Below are positions 25,106-35,942 of a stretch of 42,781 bases of DNA, piece after piece. Below the pieces are notes generated by a model that saw only the letters and a program-made list of their open reading frames with translations, was not told the origin of the DNA and did not search any database. A program made the translations under genes and the position numbers. This DNA comes from a bacterium HR17 (GTDB taxonomy: Bacteria; Armatimonadota; Fervidibacteria; Fervidibacterales; Fervidibacteraceae). Location: positions 1 through 42,781 of the forward strand of contig BEHT01000031.1 in the NCBI GenBank assembly GCA_002898575.1, in the 5' to 3' direction. The first letter of the stretch is position 1. Every line of letters starts with the position of its first letter.

Positions 25106-26503
25106 ATGCGCTTGCAGTTTTGCGGCGCGGCAGGAGAAGTGACGGGGTCGTGTCATTGGGTGCAGACCGACGAAGGGGCGTTCGTAATGGACTGCGGCAT
25201 GTTTCAAGGCGGTGAAGAGCGCCACTTGCGTAACCGCGAACCCTTTCCCTTTGACCCGACAGCGCTGACCGCTGTGTTGCTCAGCCACGCGCACCTTGAC
25301 CATTGCGGGCGGTTGCCGTTGCTGGTCAAGGCGGGGTTTCGGGGCAAGGTTTTTGCCACGCCCGCCACTTGCGACCTGACGAAAATCGTTTTGCTGGACG
25401 CAGCGAAACTGCAAGAAGAGGACGCAGCGTGGAAGATCAAGCGGCTGAAAAAGCGCGGTGAAGATTGGGCGTGGGTGGCGCCGTTGTTTACCGCTGCCGA
25501 TGCCGAAAAGGTTTTTGAGCGGTTTGAACCTGTGCCCTACGGCGAATGGGTAACGCTATCGCCATCGGTGCGGTTTCGCTTTCGCGAGGCGGGGCATTTG
25601 CTCGGTTCGGCAATGGTTGAGGTGCGATGGCGCAACGGCAATGCGGAACGGACTTTGCTGTTTACGGGCGATCTCGGGCAACCCAGTTTGCCCGTCTTGC
25701 GCGACCCTGAGAGGGTGGACGAAGCGGATTGGCTGCTGATGGAGAGCACTTACGGTAACCGCGACCACGCACCGCTGGGCGAATCCAAGACCCGCCTGTT
25801 TGCCATCGTGGACGAAACTTACCGTAAAGGCGGACGGGTGCTCATCCCCAGTTTTGCCGTCGGGCGGACGCAAGAGGTGCTCTATGCCCTCAATGAGTTC
25901 ATTGAGAGCGGGCAATTGCCGCCGCTGCCCGTGTTCGTAGATAGCCCGATGGCGCGGGAAGTGCTGCGGGTGTATCAGCGCTACCGCGACCTTTACGACG
26001 AAGCGGCGCAAGCACGGTTGCAACAGGGCGATGAACCTTTCACCTTTGCTGGTTTGCAATTCGTCGCGACGGTAGAAGAGAGCAAAACGCTCAACGAGTT
26101 GCGTGAGCCCTGCGTCATCATCGCCGGCAGTGGCATGTGCACGGGCGGGCGTATCAAGCATCATTTGCGGCATGGCATCGGCAATCCCAACAACGCCGTC
26201 GTGTTCGTCGGTTTCCAAGCGCGAGGGACTCTGGGACGGCAATTGGTGGACGGCGTTTCGCCCGTGCGTATTTTCGGCGAAATGCACGAGGTCAAAGCCC
26301 GCATCGTCTTGTTGGACGGCTTCAGCGCCCATGCCGACCGCACCGCGCTGCTCAACTGGGCAAGCCATTTTCGCCGACCGCCTGCACAAACTTTTTTGGT
26401 GCACGGCGAAAAAGACGCCGCGACAGAGTTGGCGACAGCGTTGCGACAGCGAAGTTGGCTGGTGCGGGTGCCGATGCAGGGCGAGGTAGTAGCGCTGGCG
26501 TGA
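25106..26503 (+). CDS. Metallo-beta-lactamase fold RNase of the beta-CASP (CPSF/YSH1-like) family
   Basis: This 465-residue protein is a zinc-dependent nuclease, probably acting on RNA. The metal-binding motif HAHLDH is at residues 61-66; later ligands are in AGHLLGSAMVEV and LLFTGDLG. The beta-CASP segment shows GGRVLIPSFAVGRTQEVLYAL, and motif B/C residues lie in IIAGSGMCTGGRIKHHL and FSAHADR with LVHGEKDAA at the end. This layout matches the bacterial proteins annotated as mRNA 3'-end processing factor or exonuclease of the beta-lactamase fold, distinct from RNase J. GGAGG precedes ATG 25106. It is likely co-transcribed with the glycosidase and the DUF2752 gene, with 42-base gaps. The cellular target is unknown. 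Confidence 0.92.
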   Translation: MRLQFCGAAGEVTGSCHWVQTDEGAFVMDCGMFQGGEERHLRNREPFPFDPTALTAVLLSHAHLDHCGRLPLLVKAGFRGKVFATPATCDLTKIVLLDAAKLQEEDAAWKIKRLKKRGEDWAWVAPLFTAADAEKVFERFEPVPYGEWVTLSPSVRFRFREAGHLLGSAMVEVRWRNGNAERTLLFTGDLGQPSLPVLRDPERVDEADWLLMESTYGNRDHAPLGESKTRLFAIVDETYRKGGRVLIPSFAVGRTQEVLYALNEFIESGQLPPLPVFVDSPMAREVLRVYQRYRDLYDEAAQARLQQGDEPFTFAGLQFVATVEESKTLNELREPCVIIAGSGMCTGGRIKHHLRHGIGNPNNAVVFVGFQARGTLGRQLVDGVSPVRIFGEMHEVKARIVLLDGFSAHADRTALLNWASHFRRPPAQTFLVHGEKDAATELATALRQRSWLVRVPMQGEVVALA

Positions 26504-26545
26504 AATTTTTCGGACAGGTCGCCCCCCAGCGGAGGCACGAAAGGG

Positions 26546-26974
26546 ATGGACGCTTGGCGGAAACGACGCATTGCCTTGCTGAGCGCGCTGACAGCGGGTA
26601 TGGTGGTGGCTTATGCGCTGCCGTCACTACCCGTTCGGGTGCCGCTGTGTGCCTTCAAGTTGCTGACGGGTTACCCGTGCGCGGGGTGCGGGTTGACGCG
26701 GTCTATCAGAGCGGCAGCGCATGGGCACTTCCGTGACGCCTTCGCGTGGCACCCGTTCGGCGTGCTGCTGTTCGCCGCTGTTTGGGTCATTGCGGCGCTG
26801 ATGGTGGGTGAACTGGTAACGGGCAAACCGCTGGCGTGGAGGGTGTGGTGGCACCGTTGGGGCATCACCCTCGCGTGGGGCACCGCCATTGCTCTGGCGG
26901 CGTTGTGGCTGTTGCGGCTTAGTTACTACCGCTACGGGCAGTGGCTGCCCATCCCATTGAAGGTGCCGCTGTGA
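26546..26974 (+). CDS. DUF2752 small membrane protein
   Basis: This 142-residue protein carries the DUF2752 signature: LCAFKLLTGYPCAGCGLTRS, a polar helix, and DAFAWHPFGVLL. About three membrane helices follow (about residues 10-30, 70-95 and 108-130). The function of the family is not known; the paired cysteines in PCAGCG are its most conserved feature. GGAGG lies upstream of ATG 26546. It converges with tgt with a gap of only three bases. Confidence 0.8.
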   Translation: MDAWRKRRIALLSALTAGMVVAYALPSLPVRVPLCAFKLLTGYPCAGCGLTRSIRAAAHGHFRDAFAWHPFGVLLFAAVWVIAALMVGELVTGKPLAWRVWWHRWGITLAWGTAIALAALWLLRLSYYRYGQWLPIPLKVPL

Positions 26975-26977
26975 CGG

Positions 26978-29833
<2,856 letters not shown>

Positions 29834-29854
29834 AGGAGGAGATGAGTCGCACTA

Positions 29855-30952
29855 ATGGCGCAAACGGTTGTCGTCAAAGTCGGCACTTCCACACTGACGG
29901 GAAACGGAGAAACGCTGGACACAGCCTTTATGGCGGAGTTGGTGCGGCAGATTTGCACCGCAATGGATGCGGGGCACCGCATCGTCTTGGTCACTTCGGG
30001 CGCCATCCGGTCGGGAATGGCGGCGCTGCACCTGAGCCCTCCGCTGAGCCTTGCTGAAAAGCAGGCGGCTGCTGCTGTCGGGCAATCGTTGCTGATGCAC
30101 ACCTATCGCGCGCTGTTCGCGCGGCACGGGCGGCAAGTCGGGCAAGTCCTGCTAACTCGCGCCGACATAGAAGACCGCGAGCGTTTCCTCAACGCCAAGC
30201 GCACTTTCCTGCAGTTACTGCGTTGGGGCGTTGTGCCTGTTGTCAACGAGAACGACACCGTTGCCGCCGACGAAATCCGTTTCGGTGATAACGATTTGCT
30301 GGCAGCGTTGACCGCGTTAGTCGTTGATGCCGATTTGGTGCTGTTGCTCAGCGATGTGGACGGGTTTTTTGTCCGGGAAGGCAACCAGCAGCGGTTGTTA
30401 GCAGAGGTGAGGGTGTTGGACGAAAAGGTGTGGCGCAGCGCCGGTCGGGCAGGGCGTTGGGGCACCGGCGGTATGGTGTCCAAGTTGCAGGCAGCGGAAG
30501 TGACGATGTACTGCGGCATTGCCCTCGTTTTGGCGAACGGGCGGGCGCCCGATGTCGTGCTGCGGGTGCTGCGGGGTGAAAAGGTCGGCACGCGGTTTGT
30601 GCCGGTTCGGTCGTTGCCGGCACGGAAACGGTGGTTGGCGTTCGCGCCTCGCGTGCGTGGCACCATCGTCGTCAACGAAGGGGCTAAGCAGCGTCTGTTG
30701 CACGGAAGCAGTCTGTTACCGGCGGGTATCGTGACAGCGGACGGTGATTTCGGTGCGGGTGACCTCGTTGCCCTCAAGGATGAACGGGGTAATTTGTTCG
30801 CTAAGGGGTTGACCAATTACTCTGCCGACCAAATTCGCCGCATCGCTGGCGTTCCCTCCCACCAAATTCCCCGCCTGTTGGGCGTGAACGGCAAAGATGA
30901 AGTGATTCACCGCGACAACCTCGTCGTGTTAGTGCCGCAAACGGCGCCGTAA
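29855..30952 (+). CDS. proB: Glutamate 5-kinase
   Basis: This 365-residue enzyme phosphorylates glutamate in the first step of proline synthesis. The amino-acid kinase domain opens with VVVKVGTSTLTG, continues with VLVTSGAIRSGM and VPVVNENDTVA, and binds nucleotide around LLLSDVDGFF and GTGGMVSKLQAA. A C-terminal PUA domain (about residues 278-360, GTIVVNEGAKQRLL and ADQIRRIAG) is present, as in the full-length bacterial form that is inhibited by proline. No proA is adjacent. The start is ATG 29855, 14 bases after AGGAGGA. A closer ATG at 29842 is out of frame, so initiation may be inefficient. Confidence 0.94.
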   Translation: MAQTVVVKVGTSTLTGNGETLDTAFMAELVRQICTAMDAGHRIVLVTSGAIRSGMAALHLSPPLSLAEKQAAAAVGQSLLMHTYRALFARHGRQVGQVLLTRADIEDRERFLNAKRTFLQLLRWGVVPVVNENDTVAADEIRFGDNDLLAALTALVVDADLVLLLSDVDGFFVREGNQQRLLAEVRVLDEKVWRSAGRAGRWGTGGMVSKLQAAEVTMYCGIALVLANGRAPDVVLRVLRGEKVGTRFVPVRSLPARKRWLAFAPRVRGTIVVNEGAKQRLLHGSSLLPAGIVTADGDFGAGDLVALKDERGNLFAKGLTNYSADQIRRIAGVPSHQIPRLLGVNGKDEVIHRDNLVVLVPQTAP

Positions 30953-30980
30953 TTTCCCTCGCTACAGGAGGTCAGGGCAA

Positions 30981-31718
30981 ATGGACGCGCTGGCGGCGTT
31001 GCTTGCGTTGACGGCGATGGAGGTTGTGCTGGGCATTGACAATGTCGTGTTCATTGCCATCGTCGCCGGCAAGTTGCCATCTGACCAACAGCCGCGAGCA
31101 CGGTTCGTTGGGTTGACAATTGCGCTATTGATGCGGATAGGGTTGTTGTTGACCCTCAAATGGCTGATGGGATTGACCAAACCGTTTGCCGTCGTTATGG
31201 GCGTGCCGCTGTCAGGCAAAAGCGTCATTTTGCTGTTAGGTGGGTTGTTCCTCATCGGCAAAAGCACCCACGAAATTTACACCAAACTGGAAGTTGGCAC
31301 CCATGAACGCAAGGTGACCGCTCCGCCCTCGTTTGGTTGGGCTGTCGTTCAAATTGTGCTGATTGACCTTGTGTTTGCGTTGGACTCGGTCATTACCGCT
31401 ATCGGAATGGCAAGGCATTTGTGGACGATGGTGGCGGCAATGGTCATTGCCATGGCGGTGATGCTTGTCAGTGCCGGTACGGTCAGTCATTTCATCAACC
31501 GACACCCGTCCCTAAAAATTTTGGCGCTGAGTTTCCTCATCCTCATCGGCGTGTTGCTGGTAGCGGAAGGGTTGGGTAAGCACCTTGATCGCGGCTACAT
31601 CTACTCCGCGATGGGCTTTGCGCTGCTGATAGAGTTGCTGGAAATGCGATTTCGCGCGGCGGCGCGACCCGCCACACTGCCCGAACCGCAGTTGCCGTCC
31701 TCATCCCCCAAGACATAA
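30981..31718 (+). CDS. TerC-family integral membrane protein
   Basis: This 245-residue protein has about seven membrane helices. It shows the two acidic TerC signatures: EVVLGIDNVVFIAIVAGKLP near the N-terminus and DLVFALDSVITAIGMA in the middle. These Asp residues are thought to form a metal path, and family members (Alx, MeeF/MeeY, TerC) export manganese or support metalation of secreted enzymes. Which metal is handled here cannot be told. The family member closest in outline is the short YoaE/YkoY-type without CBS domains. AGGAGGTCAGGGCAA leads to the ATG. It lies 28 bases after proB and is probably in the same transcript. Confidence 0.9.
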   Translation: MDALAALLALTAMEVVLGIDNVVFIAIVAGKLPSDQQPRARFVGLTIALLMRIGLLLTLKWLMGLTKPFAVVMGVPLSGKSVILLLGGLFLIGKSTHEIYTKLEVGTHERKVTAPPSFGWAVVQIVLIDLVFALDSVITAIGMARHLWTMVAAMVIAMAVMLVSAGTVSHFINRHPSLKILALSFLILIGVLLVAEGLGKHLDRGYIYSAMGFALLIELLEMRFRAAARPATLPEPQLPSSSPKT

Positions 31719-31771
31719 ACGGCGTGTGCCGTGCGCGCTATCCTGTCGCAAAATATGGCGGGTGACCGATT

Positions 31772-33529
31772 ATGCGACGGCTGCTGGGCGTCGTCACGCG
31801 CGGCTCCTTGACGGAAGGGCTGGAAATGAAACTGGCAGACGACTGCTCCATTGAGGACATCAAGGCAGGGAAATTCGTCGTCGTGGACGGCGCCAAATTG
31901 AACTTCTTTTCCCTCATCACCGATGTGCGGTTGGACGCGACAAACCCTGCAGTGTTGCAGAACCCGCCGGATGTGACGGACGATTTGGTGCGGGAAGTGC
32001 TCAACGGGACGGCGACTTACGCGACGGTCACGCTCAAACCCATGCTGGCGTTACCCCGCGAAAACGAGCGGGATGAGGGACCTAACCGTCGCGAGCCGCA
32101 GCCGGTCAAAACGGTGCCGCCCCATTTTTCGCCTGTCTACGAGGCGACGGCACACGATGTCAGCCGCATTTTCGGTAGCGAGGACATGGAACCGCGCGGG
32201 CGTTACTTTTGCATCGGGACACCCTTGGACATGGAGACACCCGTCTGCATAGACTTGCACCGCTTTGTGGAGCGCAGCAACGGCATCTTCGGGAAAACCG
32301 GCACCGGCAAGACATTCCTGACACGGCTGCTTTTAAGCGGACTTGTCCGTTGGGCAGCGTTGAGCAAAGGCAGGGTCGTGACGCTGGTCTTTGACATGCA
32401 TAACGAATACGGATGGAAAGCATTGAGAGAAACCGGCGGTGCCCGAGGGGAAGTGCCGGGGTTGCGTCAACTGTTTGGAAACCGCGTCGCCGTTTTCACG
32501 CTGGACCCCGAATCGTCCAAACGCCGTCAAGTCCCGGTGGACGATGTCGTCGTCATTTCCATGGACCAAATCACTGTGGACGATATCGCACCGTTGCAGG
32601 ACGAACTGCGGTTGCACCAAACAGCCGTGGAAGCGGCGCACCTCGTTTACACCAAGTTTCGGTCACGCTGGTTGGAGCAATTGCTGGAGTTCGGCGATAA
32701 CGGGCTGATCAAGGAGTTAGCGGAACAGATCGGGGCTAACCGTGAATCGCTGGCGGCACTTTACCGCAAACTCAGGCGGGTTGCAGATTTGCCTTTTATC
32801 GTCCCGTCAAACCGCAAACCGCCTCGCGATATCGTCAACACGATCATGCGCTATTTGCAACGGGGCATCCATGTCGTCTTGGAGTTTGGCAGCCACAGCA
32901 GCCTGTTGGCGTATCTACTGGTCGCCAATATTCTCGCCCGACGCATCCACGAGACTTATGTCCGCATGACGGAAGACTTTTTGGCGACGATGGATCCGAG
33001 GAAAGAGCCGCGCCAACTGGTGCTGGTCATTGAAGAGGCGCACAAATTTTTGAACCCGCAAGCCGCCAGACAGACGATTTTCGGCACCATTGCCCGCGAG
33101 ATGCGCAAATACTATGTCAGCCTTTTGATCGTAGACCAACGCCCCTCAGGGATTGACGACGAAATCCTGTCACAAATCGGGACGAAAATCGTCGCGCAAC
33201 TCAACGACGAGCGCGATATCCAAGCCGTTCTGACCGGAGTCGCTAACCCGATGGGGTTGCGGAGCATTCTGGCGAGTCTGGACTCTAAGCAGCAAGTGCT
33301 TGTGCTGGGACATGCCGTCCCCATGCCCGTCGTCCTCAAAGTCCGCGAATATGACGATTGCTGCGCGATGTTGAGCCGCGAGATCCCTGAGGCGTGGGAT
33401 GTCTACCAAGAGGCGGAATTTGAACAATTAGCGCAGAGCGGTGACGGGTTTGACGGCAACGGTGCCGACGGAGACCTTTACGGTGAGTTGACCGACGAAC
33501 GGTGGCTGGACACTTTCGGTGAAGGGTGA
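31772..33529 (+). CDS. HerA-type ATPase (DUF87 / FtsK-HerA translocase family)
   Basis: This 585-residue protein has an N-terminal HAS-barrel-like beta domain (residues 1-90, LLGVVTRGSLTEGLEMKL) and a RecA-like motor of the HerA family. Walker A is GKTGTGKT (174-181), Walker B is LVLVIEEAH (Glu421 and Glu422), and the DQRPSGID segment carries the likely arginine finger or sensor. HerA forms hexameric rings that translocate DNA, often with the nuclease NurA or another effector. No NurA, SIR2 or Mre11 gene is beside it here. The last 35 residues are acidic and Gly/Asp-rich. The promoter may be CAAAAT at 31749-31754. GGGTGA serves as the ribosome site. An MTH1187 gene follows 25 bases on. Confidence 0.87.
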   Translation: MRRLLGVVTRGSLTEGLEMKLADDCSIEDIKAGKFVVVDGAKLNFFSLITDVRLDATNPAVLQNPPDVTDDLVREVLNGTATYATVTLKPMLALPRENERDEGPNRREPQPVKTVPPHFSPVYEATAHDVSRIFGSEDMEPRGRYFCIGTPLDMETPVCIDLHRFVERSNGIFGKTGTGKTFLTRLLLSGLVRWAALSKGRVVTLVFDMHNEYGWKALRETGGARGEVPGLRQLFGNRVAVFTLDPESSKRRQVPVDDVVVISMDQITVDDIAPLQDELRLHQTAVEAAHLVYTKFRSRWLEQLLEFGDNGLIKELAEQIGANRESLAALYRKLRRVADLPFIVPSNRKPPRDIVNTIMRYLQRGIHVVLEFGSHSSLLAYLLVANILARRIHETYVRMTEDFLATMDPRKEPRQLVLVIEEAHKFLNPQAARQTIFGTIAREMRKYYVSLLIVDQRPSGIDDEILSQIGTKIVAQLNDERDIQAVLTGVANPMGLRSILASLDSKQQVLVLGHAVPMPVVLKVREYDDCCAMLSREIPEAWDVYQEAEFEQLAQSGDGFDGNGADGDLYGELTDERWLDTFGEG

Positions 33530-33554
33530 AAGCAGGACAAGGGGGAAAGACGCA

Positions 33555-33887
33555 ATGCCCAAGGTCGTCGCCGAGGTCAGCATCGTGCCGGTCGGAACGA
33601 AAGACACGGGTGTCAGCCGGTTTGTCGCTGCGGCGATTAAAGCCTTGGCGCAAGTCGCCGAAACGCAAGGGTTGCGCTACCAAGTCGGTCCGATGGGCAC
33701 CGCCATAGAAGGTGATTTGGACGCGGTCTGGCAAGCCGTGCGGGCGATGCAGGAAGCCGTCATCGCAGAAGGGGCACAGCGCATCCTGACGACTTTGCGC
33801 ATAGACGACCGCCGCGATAAACCCGAAAATTTGGAGCGCAAAGTGCGCGCGGTCGCCGAGCAAGGTGCCCCCATAGAGCGGCGTTAA
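33555..33887 (+). CDS. MTH1187-family thiamine-binding protein
   Basis: This 110-residue cytoplasmic protein has the MTH1187/YqgV ferredoxin-like fold seen in VVAEVSIVPVGTKDTGVSRFVA, YQVGPMGTAIEGDLDAVW and RILTTLRIDDRRDK. Family members bind thiamine or its pyrimidine part and are structurally related to YkoF. Their physiological role is not settled; buffering or delivery of thiamine precursors is a reasonable inference. The ATG follows AAGGGGG. It converges with AMMECR1: the stop codons overlap within GTTAAC at 33883-33888. TenA and Thi4 elsewhere in the window share the thiamine link. Confidence 0.85.
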   Translation: MPKVVAEVSIVPVGTKDTGVSRFVAAAIKALAQVAETQGLRYQVGPMGTAIEGDLDAVWQAVRAMQEAVIAEGAQRILTTLRIDDRRDKPENLERKVRAVAEQGAPIERR

Positions 33888-34519
33888 CCGCCGTTGGGCT
33901 TTGGCTCATCCACGCGTAGGACTTCCCTCACCTCGCCGTCGGGTGCGGTCTCTTCAAACACTTGCGCTTGGAAGGCGAAGACCTTGACATTGCCTTTGCG
34001 CCACGCGTCTTTCGGTAAACCGGCTTTGAGGCAGGTTTGTTCCAAAAAGGTCGTTGGGTCAAAGCCGTGCTCAACGGCGACCTGCGGTAGGAGCAAGCCC
34101 CGCTGCCAGTCGCTTTCTACCAGCAAGCCGTCACGGCCGATCTTAATGCGGTTGGGATACTCGCGGGGGTCGGTAACCTCTATCAGCCGAGGTGGCGTCA
34201 AGACGCTGACTTCTACGGTCGTGCGGGGCAATTCGTCTGCGGTCAAAGGCGGGAAGCGAGGGTCGCGGAACGCAGCGTTCAGCGCCGCTTCAATCGTCGC
34301 TGCCACGAGAGGCTTGATGGGTAACGGCACGCCGACGCAACCGCGCAGCGTTTTCGTCCCGTTGTCAACGCGGTGCAAAGTCACAAAAACGCCGCACGGG
34401 CGTTTGAGCGCTTCAGGGGTGTCAGGAGGCGGCGAAATTGTCGCGCCCGTTTGCAACGCCGTTGCGATCGCACGGCGCGCCAGTTTGATCAAAAAGCGCC
34501 CGTGTTCTAAGGTTAACAT
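33884..34519 (-). CDS. amrA: AMMECR1-domain protein (AmmeMemoRadiSam system protein A)
   Basis: This 211-residue protein is a complete AMMECR1 domain. It shows the invariant LRGCVGV block (KTLRGCVGVPLPIKPLV), then AALNAAFRDPRFPPLTADEL, then VEVSVLTPPRLIEV and IKIGRDGLLVE, and ends with WRKGNVKVFAFQAQVFEE. The biochemical role is unknown. In bacteria and archaea it pairs with a Memo-like protein and a radical-SAM enzyme, and that radical-SAM partner is at 20473-21603. ATG 34519 was chosen because AGGAGGT is seven to eight bases upstream; a GTG nine bases earlier overlaps that ribosome site. Stop codons overlap with the MTH1187 gene on the other strand. Confidence 0.92.
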   Translation of the reverse strand: MLTLEHGRFLIKLARRAIATALQTGATISPPPDTPEALKRPCGVFVTLHRVDNGTKTLRGCVGVPLPIKPLVAATIEAALNAAFRDPRFPPLTADELPRTTVEVSVLTPPRLIEVTDPREYPNRIKIGRDGLLVESDWQRGLLLPQVAVEHGFDPTTFLEQTCLKAGLPKDAWRKGNVKVFAFQAQVFEETAPDGEVREVLRVDEPKPNGG

Positions 34520-34636
34520 CGGCGCCACCTCCTTTCAGGCGCTATCAAGACACCCGTGACTTGACCAAACCTTCCGCAGGCGTGACAACCTTTGCTATTG
34601 GCTTACCGACGCCAACAAGGTAAGGAGGGATGGGCG

Positions 34637-35863
34637 TTGGCTGAGCGCAAAGTGCGCATCGGTCTGATCGGCGTAGGGTTTGCCGCCCGCTTTCATTTTG
34701 ATGCACTCAAAACGATCCCGTACGCCGAGGTCGTCGCCGTCGCGTCCCGCACGAAAGAGAAAGCCGAAGCCTTTGCCCGCGAGCGAGGTGTCCCTGACGC
34801 CTACGACGATTATCGCCGCCTGTTAGACCGCAAGGACATTGACTTGGTGGATGTCGTCACGCCCAACTACGCCCACAAACAGCCCGTCATTGACGCCGCC
34901 GAGGCTGGCAAGCATGTCGTCGTGGAGAAACCCTTGACAGGTTACTTTGGCGAGGACATCGCCGACGACACGGGGCTCGTCGGGGAGCGGGTCAGCAAGC
35001 GGGAGATGTTTGCCAAGGCTGTCGCCAACGCCCAAGCGATGGTGGATGCCTGTCAACGCAACGGGGTGAAATTGGGTTACGCCGAAAATTTTTGCTACGC
35101 GCCGACGGTGCAAAAGGCGTTGCGATTGTTGGACGCCGCCGATGCCATCGTCCTTTACATGCGGGGCGAGGAAGCCCACAGCGGGTCGCATTCGCCTTAC
35201 TCTATGCAATGGCGGACTTCGGGAGGTGGGGCGTTGCTGCGGCTGGGGTCCCACCCGTTGGGCGCGATGCTGTTCGTCAAGCGCCGTGAGGGGTTGCGGC
35301 GTTTGGGCAAGCCCATCCGCCCTGTCGCCGTCACAGCCCGCGTCGCCAACCTGACGAAAGTGCACGGATTCGCCGATAAACCCCGAAACTACCTTGTGAC
35401 AGGGTGGAAGGATGTGGAAAACTGGGGTTCGCTCGTCGTGGAGTTTGAAGACGGTTCCGTCGGCGTCCTAACGGCACATGACACCTGCTTGGGCGGCATC
35501 TACAATGTCATGGAGTTCTTCGCCGACAACTGCCGCATCATCTGCCACATCAACCCCAACAACCCGTGCGTGGCGTATGCGCCAGAACCGCATATTTTTG
35601 AGCGCGAATACATCGCCGAAAAGTTGGAGACAAAAGCAGGCTGGAGCTTCCCGTCCGTCAACGAGGACTTCATGAACGGCTACCCGCAGGAAATGGAGGA
35701 CTTCGTGCGTTGCGTCTTGGAACCCGAACGGCAGCCGCTGTCCGACGGTGAATTGGGGTTGGATGTCGTGCGAGTTACCTACGCTGCCTACTGGTCCGCT
35801 GAAGCGGGACAGCGAATCAGGCTGCTTCAGGCGGAGGAGGTGGGCTCGGCGGTCGCTTGCTGA
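34637..35863 (+). CDS. Gfo/Idh/MocA-family oxidoreductase
   Basis: This 408-residue protein is an NAD(P)-dependent dehydrogenase, probably acting on a sugar or cyclitol. The Rossmann domain begins VRIGLIGVGFAARFHFDALK and includes VDVVTPNYAHKQPVIDAAEAGKHV, which ends in the catalytic EKPL motif (VVVEKPLTGY). The C-terminal beta-sheet domain has GGGALLRLGSHPLG with the conserved His region. An unusual insertion (FGEDIADDTGLVGERVSKREM) follows EKPL. The start is TTG 34637, nine bases after AAGGAGGG. An ATG seven bases earlier (34630) is out of frame and stops after four codons. It is a single gene facing away from AMMECR1. Substrate is unknown. Confidence 0.88.
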   Translation: MAERKVRIGLIGVGFAARFHFDALKTIPYAEVVAVASRTKEKAEAFARERGVPDAYDDYRRLLDRKDIDLVDVVTPNYAHKQPVIDAAEAGKHVVVEKPLTGYFGEDIADDTGLVGERVSKREMFAKAVANAQAMVDACQRNGVKLGYAENFCYAPTVQKALRLLDAADAIVLYMRGEEAHSGSHSPYSMQWRTSGGGALLRLGSHPLGAMLFVKRREGLRRLGKPIRPVAVTARVANLTKVHGFADKPRNYLVTGWKDVENWGSLVVEFEDGSVGVLTAHDTCLGGIYNVMEFFADNCRIICHINPNNPCVAYAPEPHIFEREYIAEKLETKAGWSFPSVNEDFMNGYPQEMEDFVRCVLEPERQPLSDGELGLDVVRVTYAAYWSAEAGQRIRLLQAEEVGSAVAC

Positions 35864-35891
35864 TTTGAGGCAGTGACGGCGCAGGGTGCGA

Positions 35892-35912
35892 CCGCCATAA
35901 AATAAAAGGCGG
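35892..35912 (+). promoter_or_regulatory. Putative promoter of the histidine kinase inside an inverted repeat
   Basis: CCGCC (35892-35896) and GGCGG (35908-35912) flank an A-rich loop that contains CATAAA (35896-35901) or TAAAAT (35898-35903) as a possible -10. GTGACG at 35873-35878 is 17 bases before CATAAA. The arrangement, a -10 held between repeat arms, recalls the argF region, though the arms differ in sequence. Confidence 0.35.
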
Positions 35913-35942
35913 GTGCAACGCGCCGCAAAGGGGGCATTTGCT

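Noticed and set aside
29842-29844. ATG closer to the ribosome site of proB
   Set aside because: It is in another frame; the kinase motif VVVKVGTSTLTG follows from 29855.
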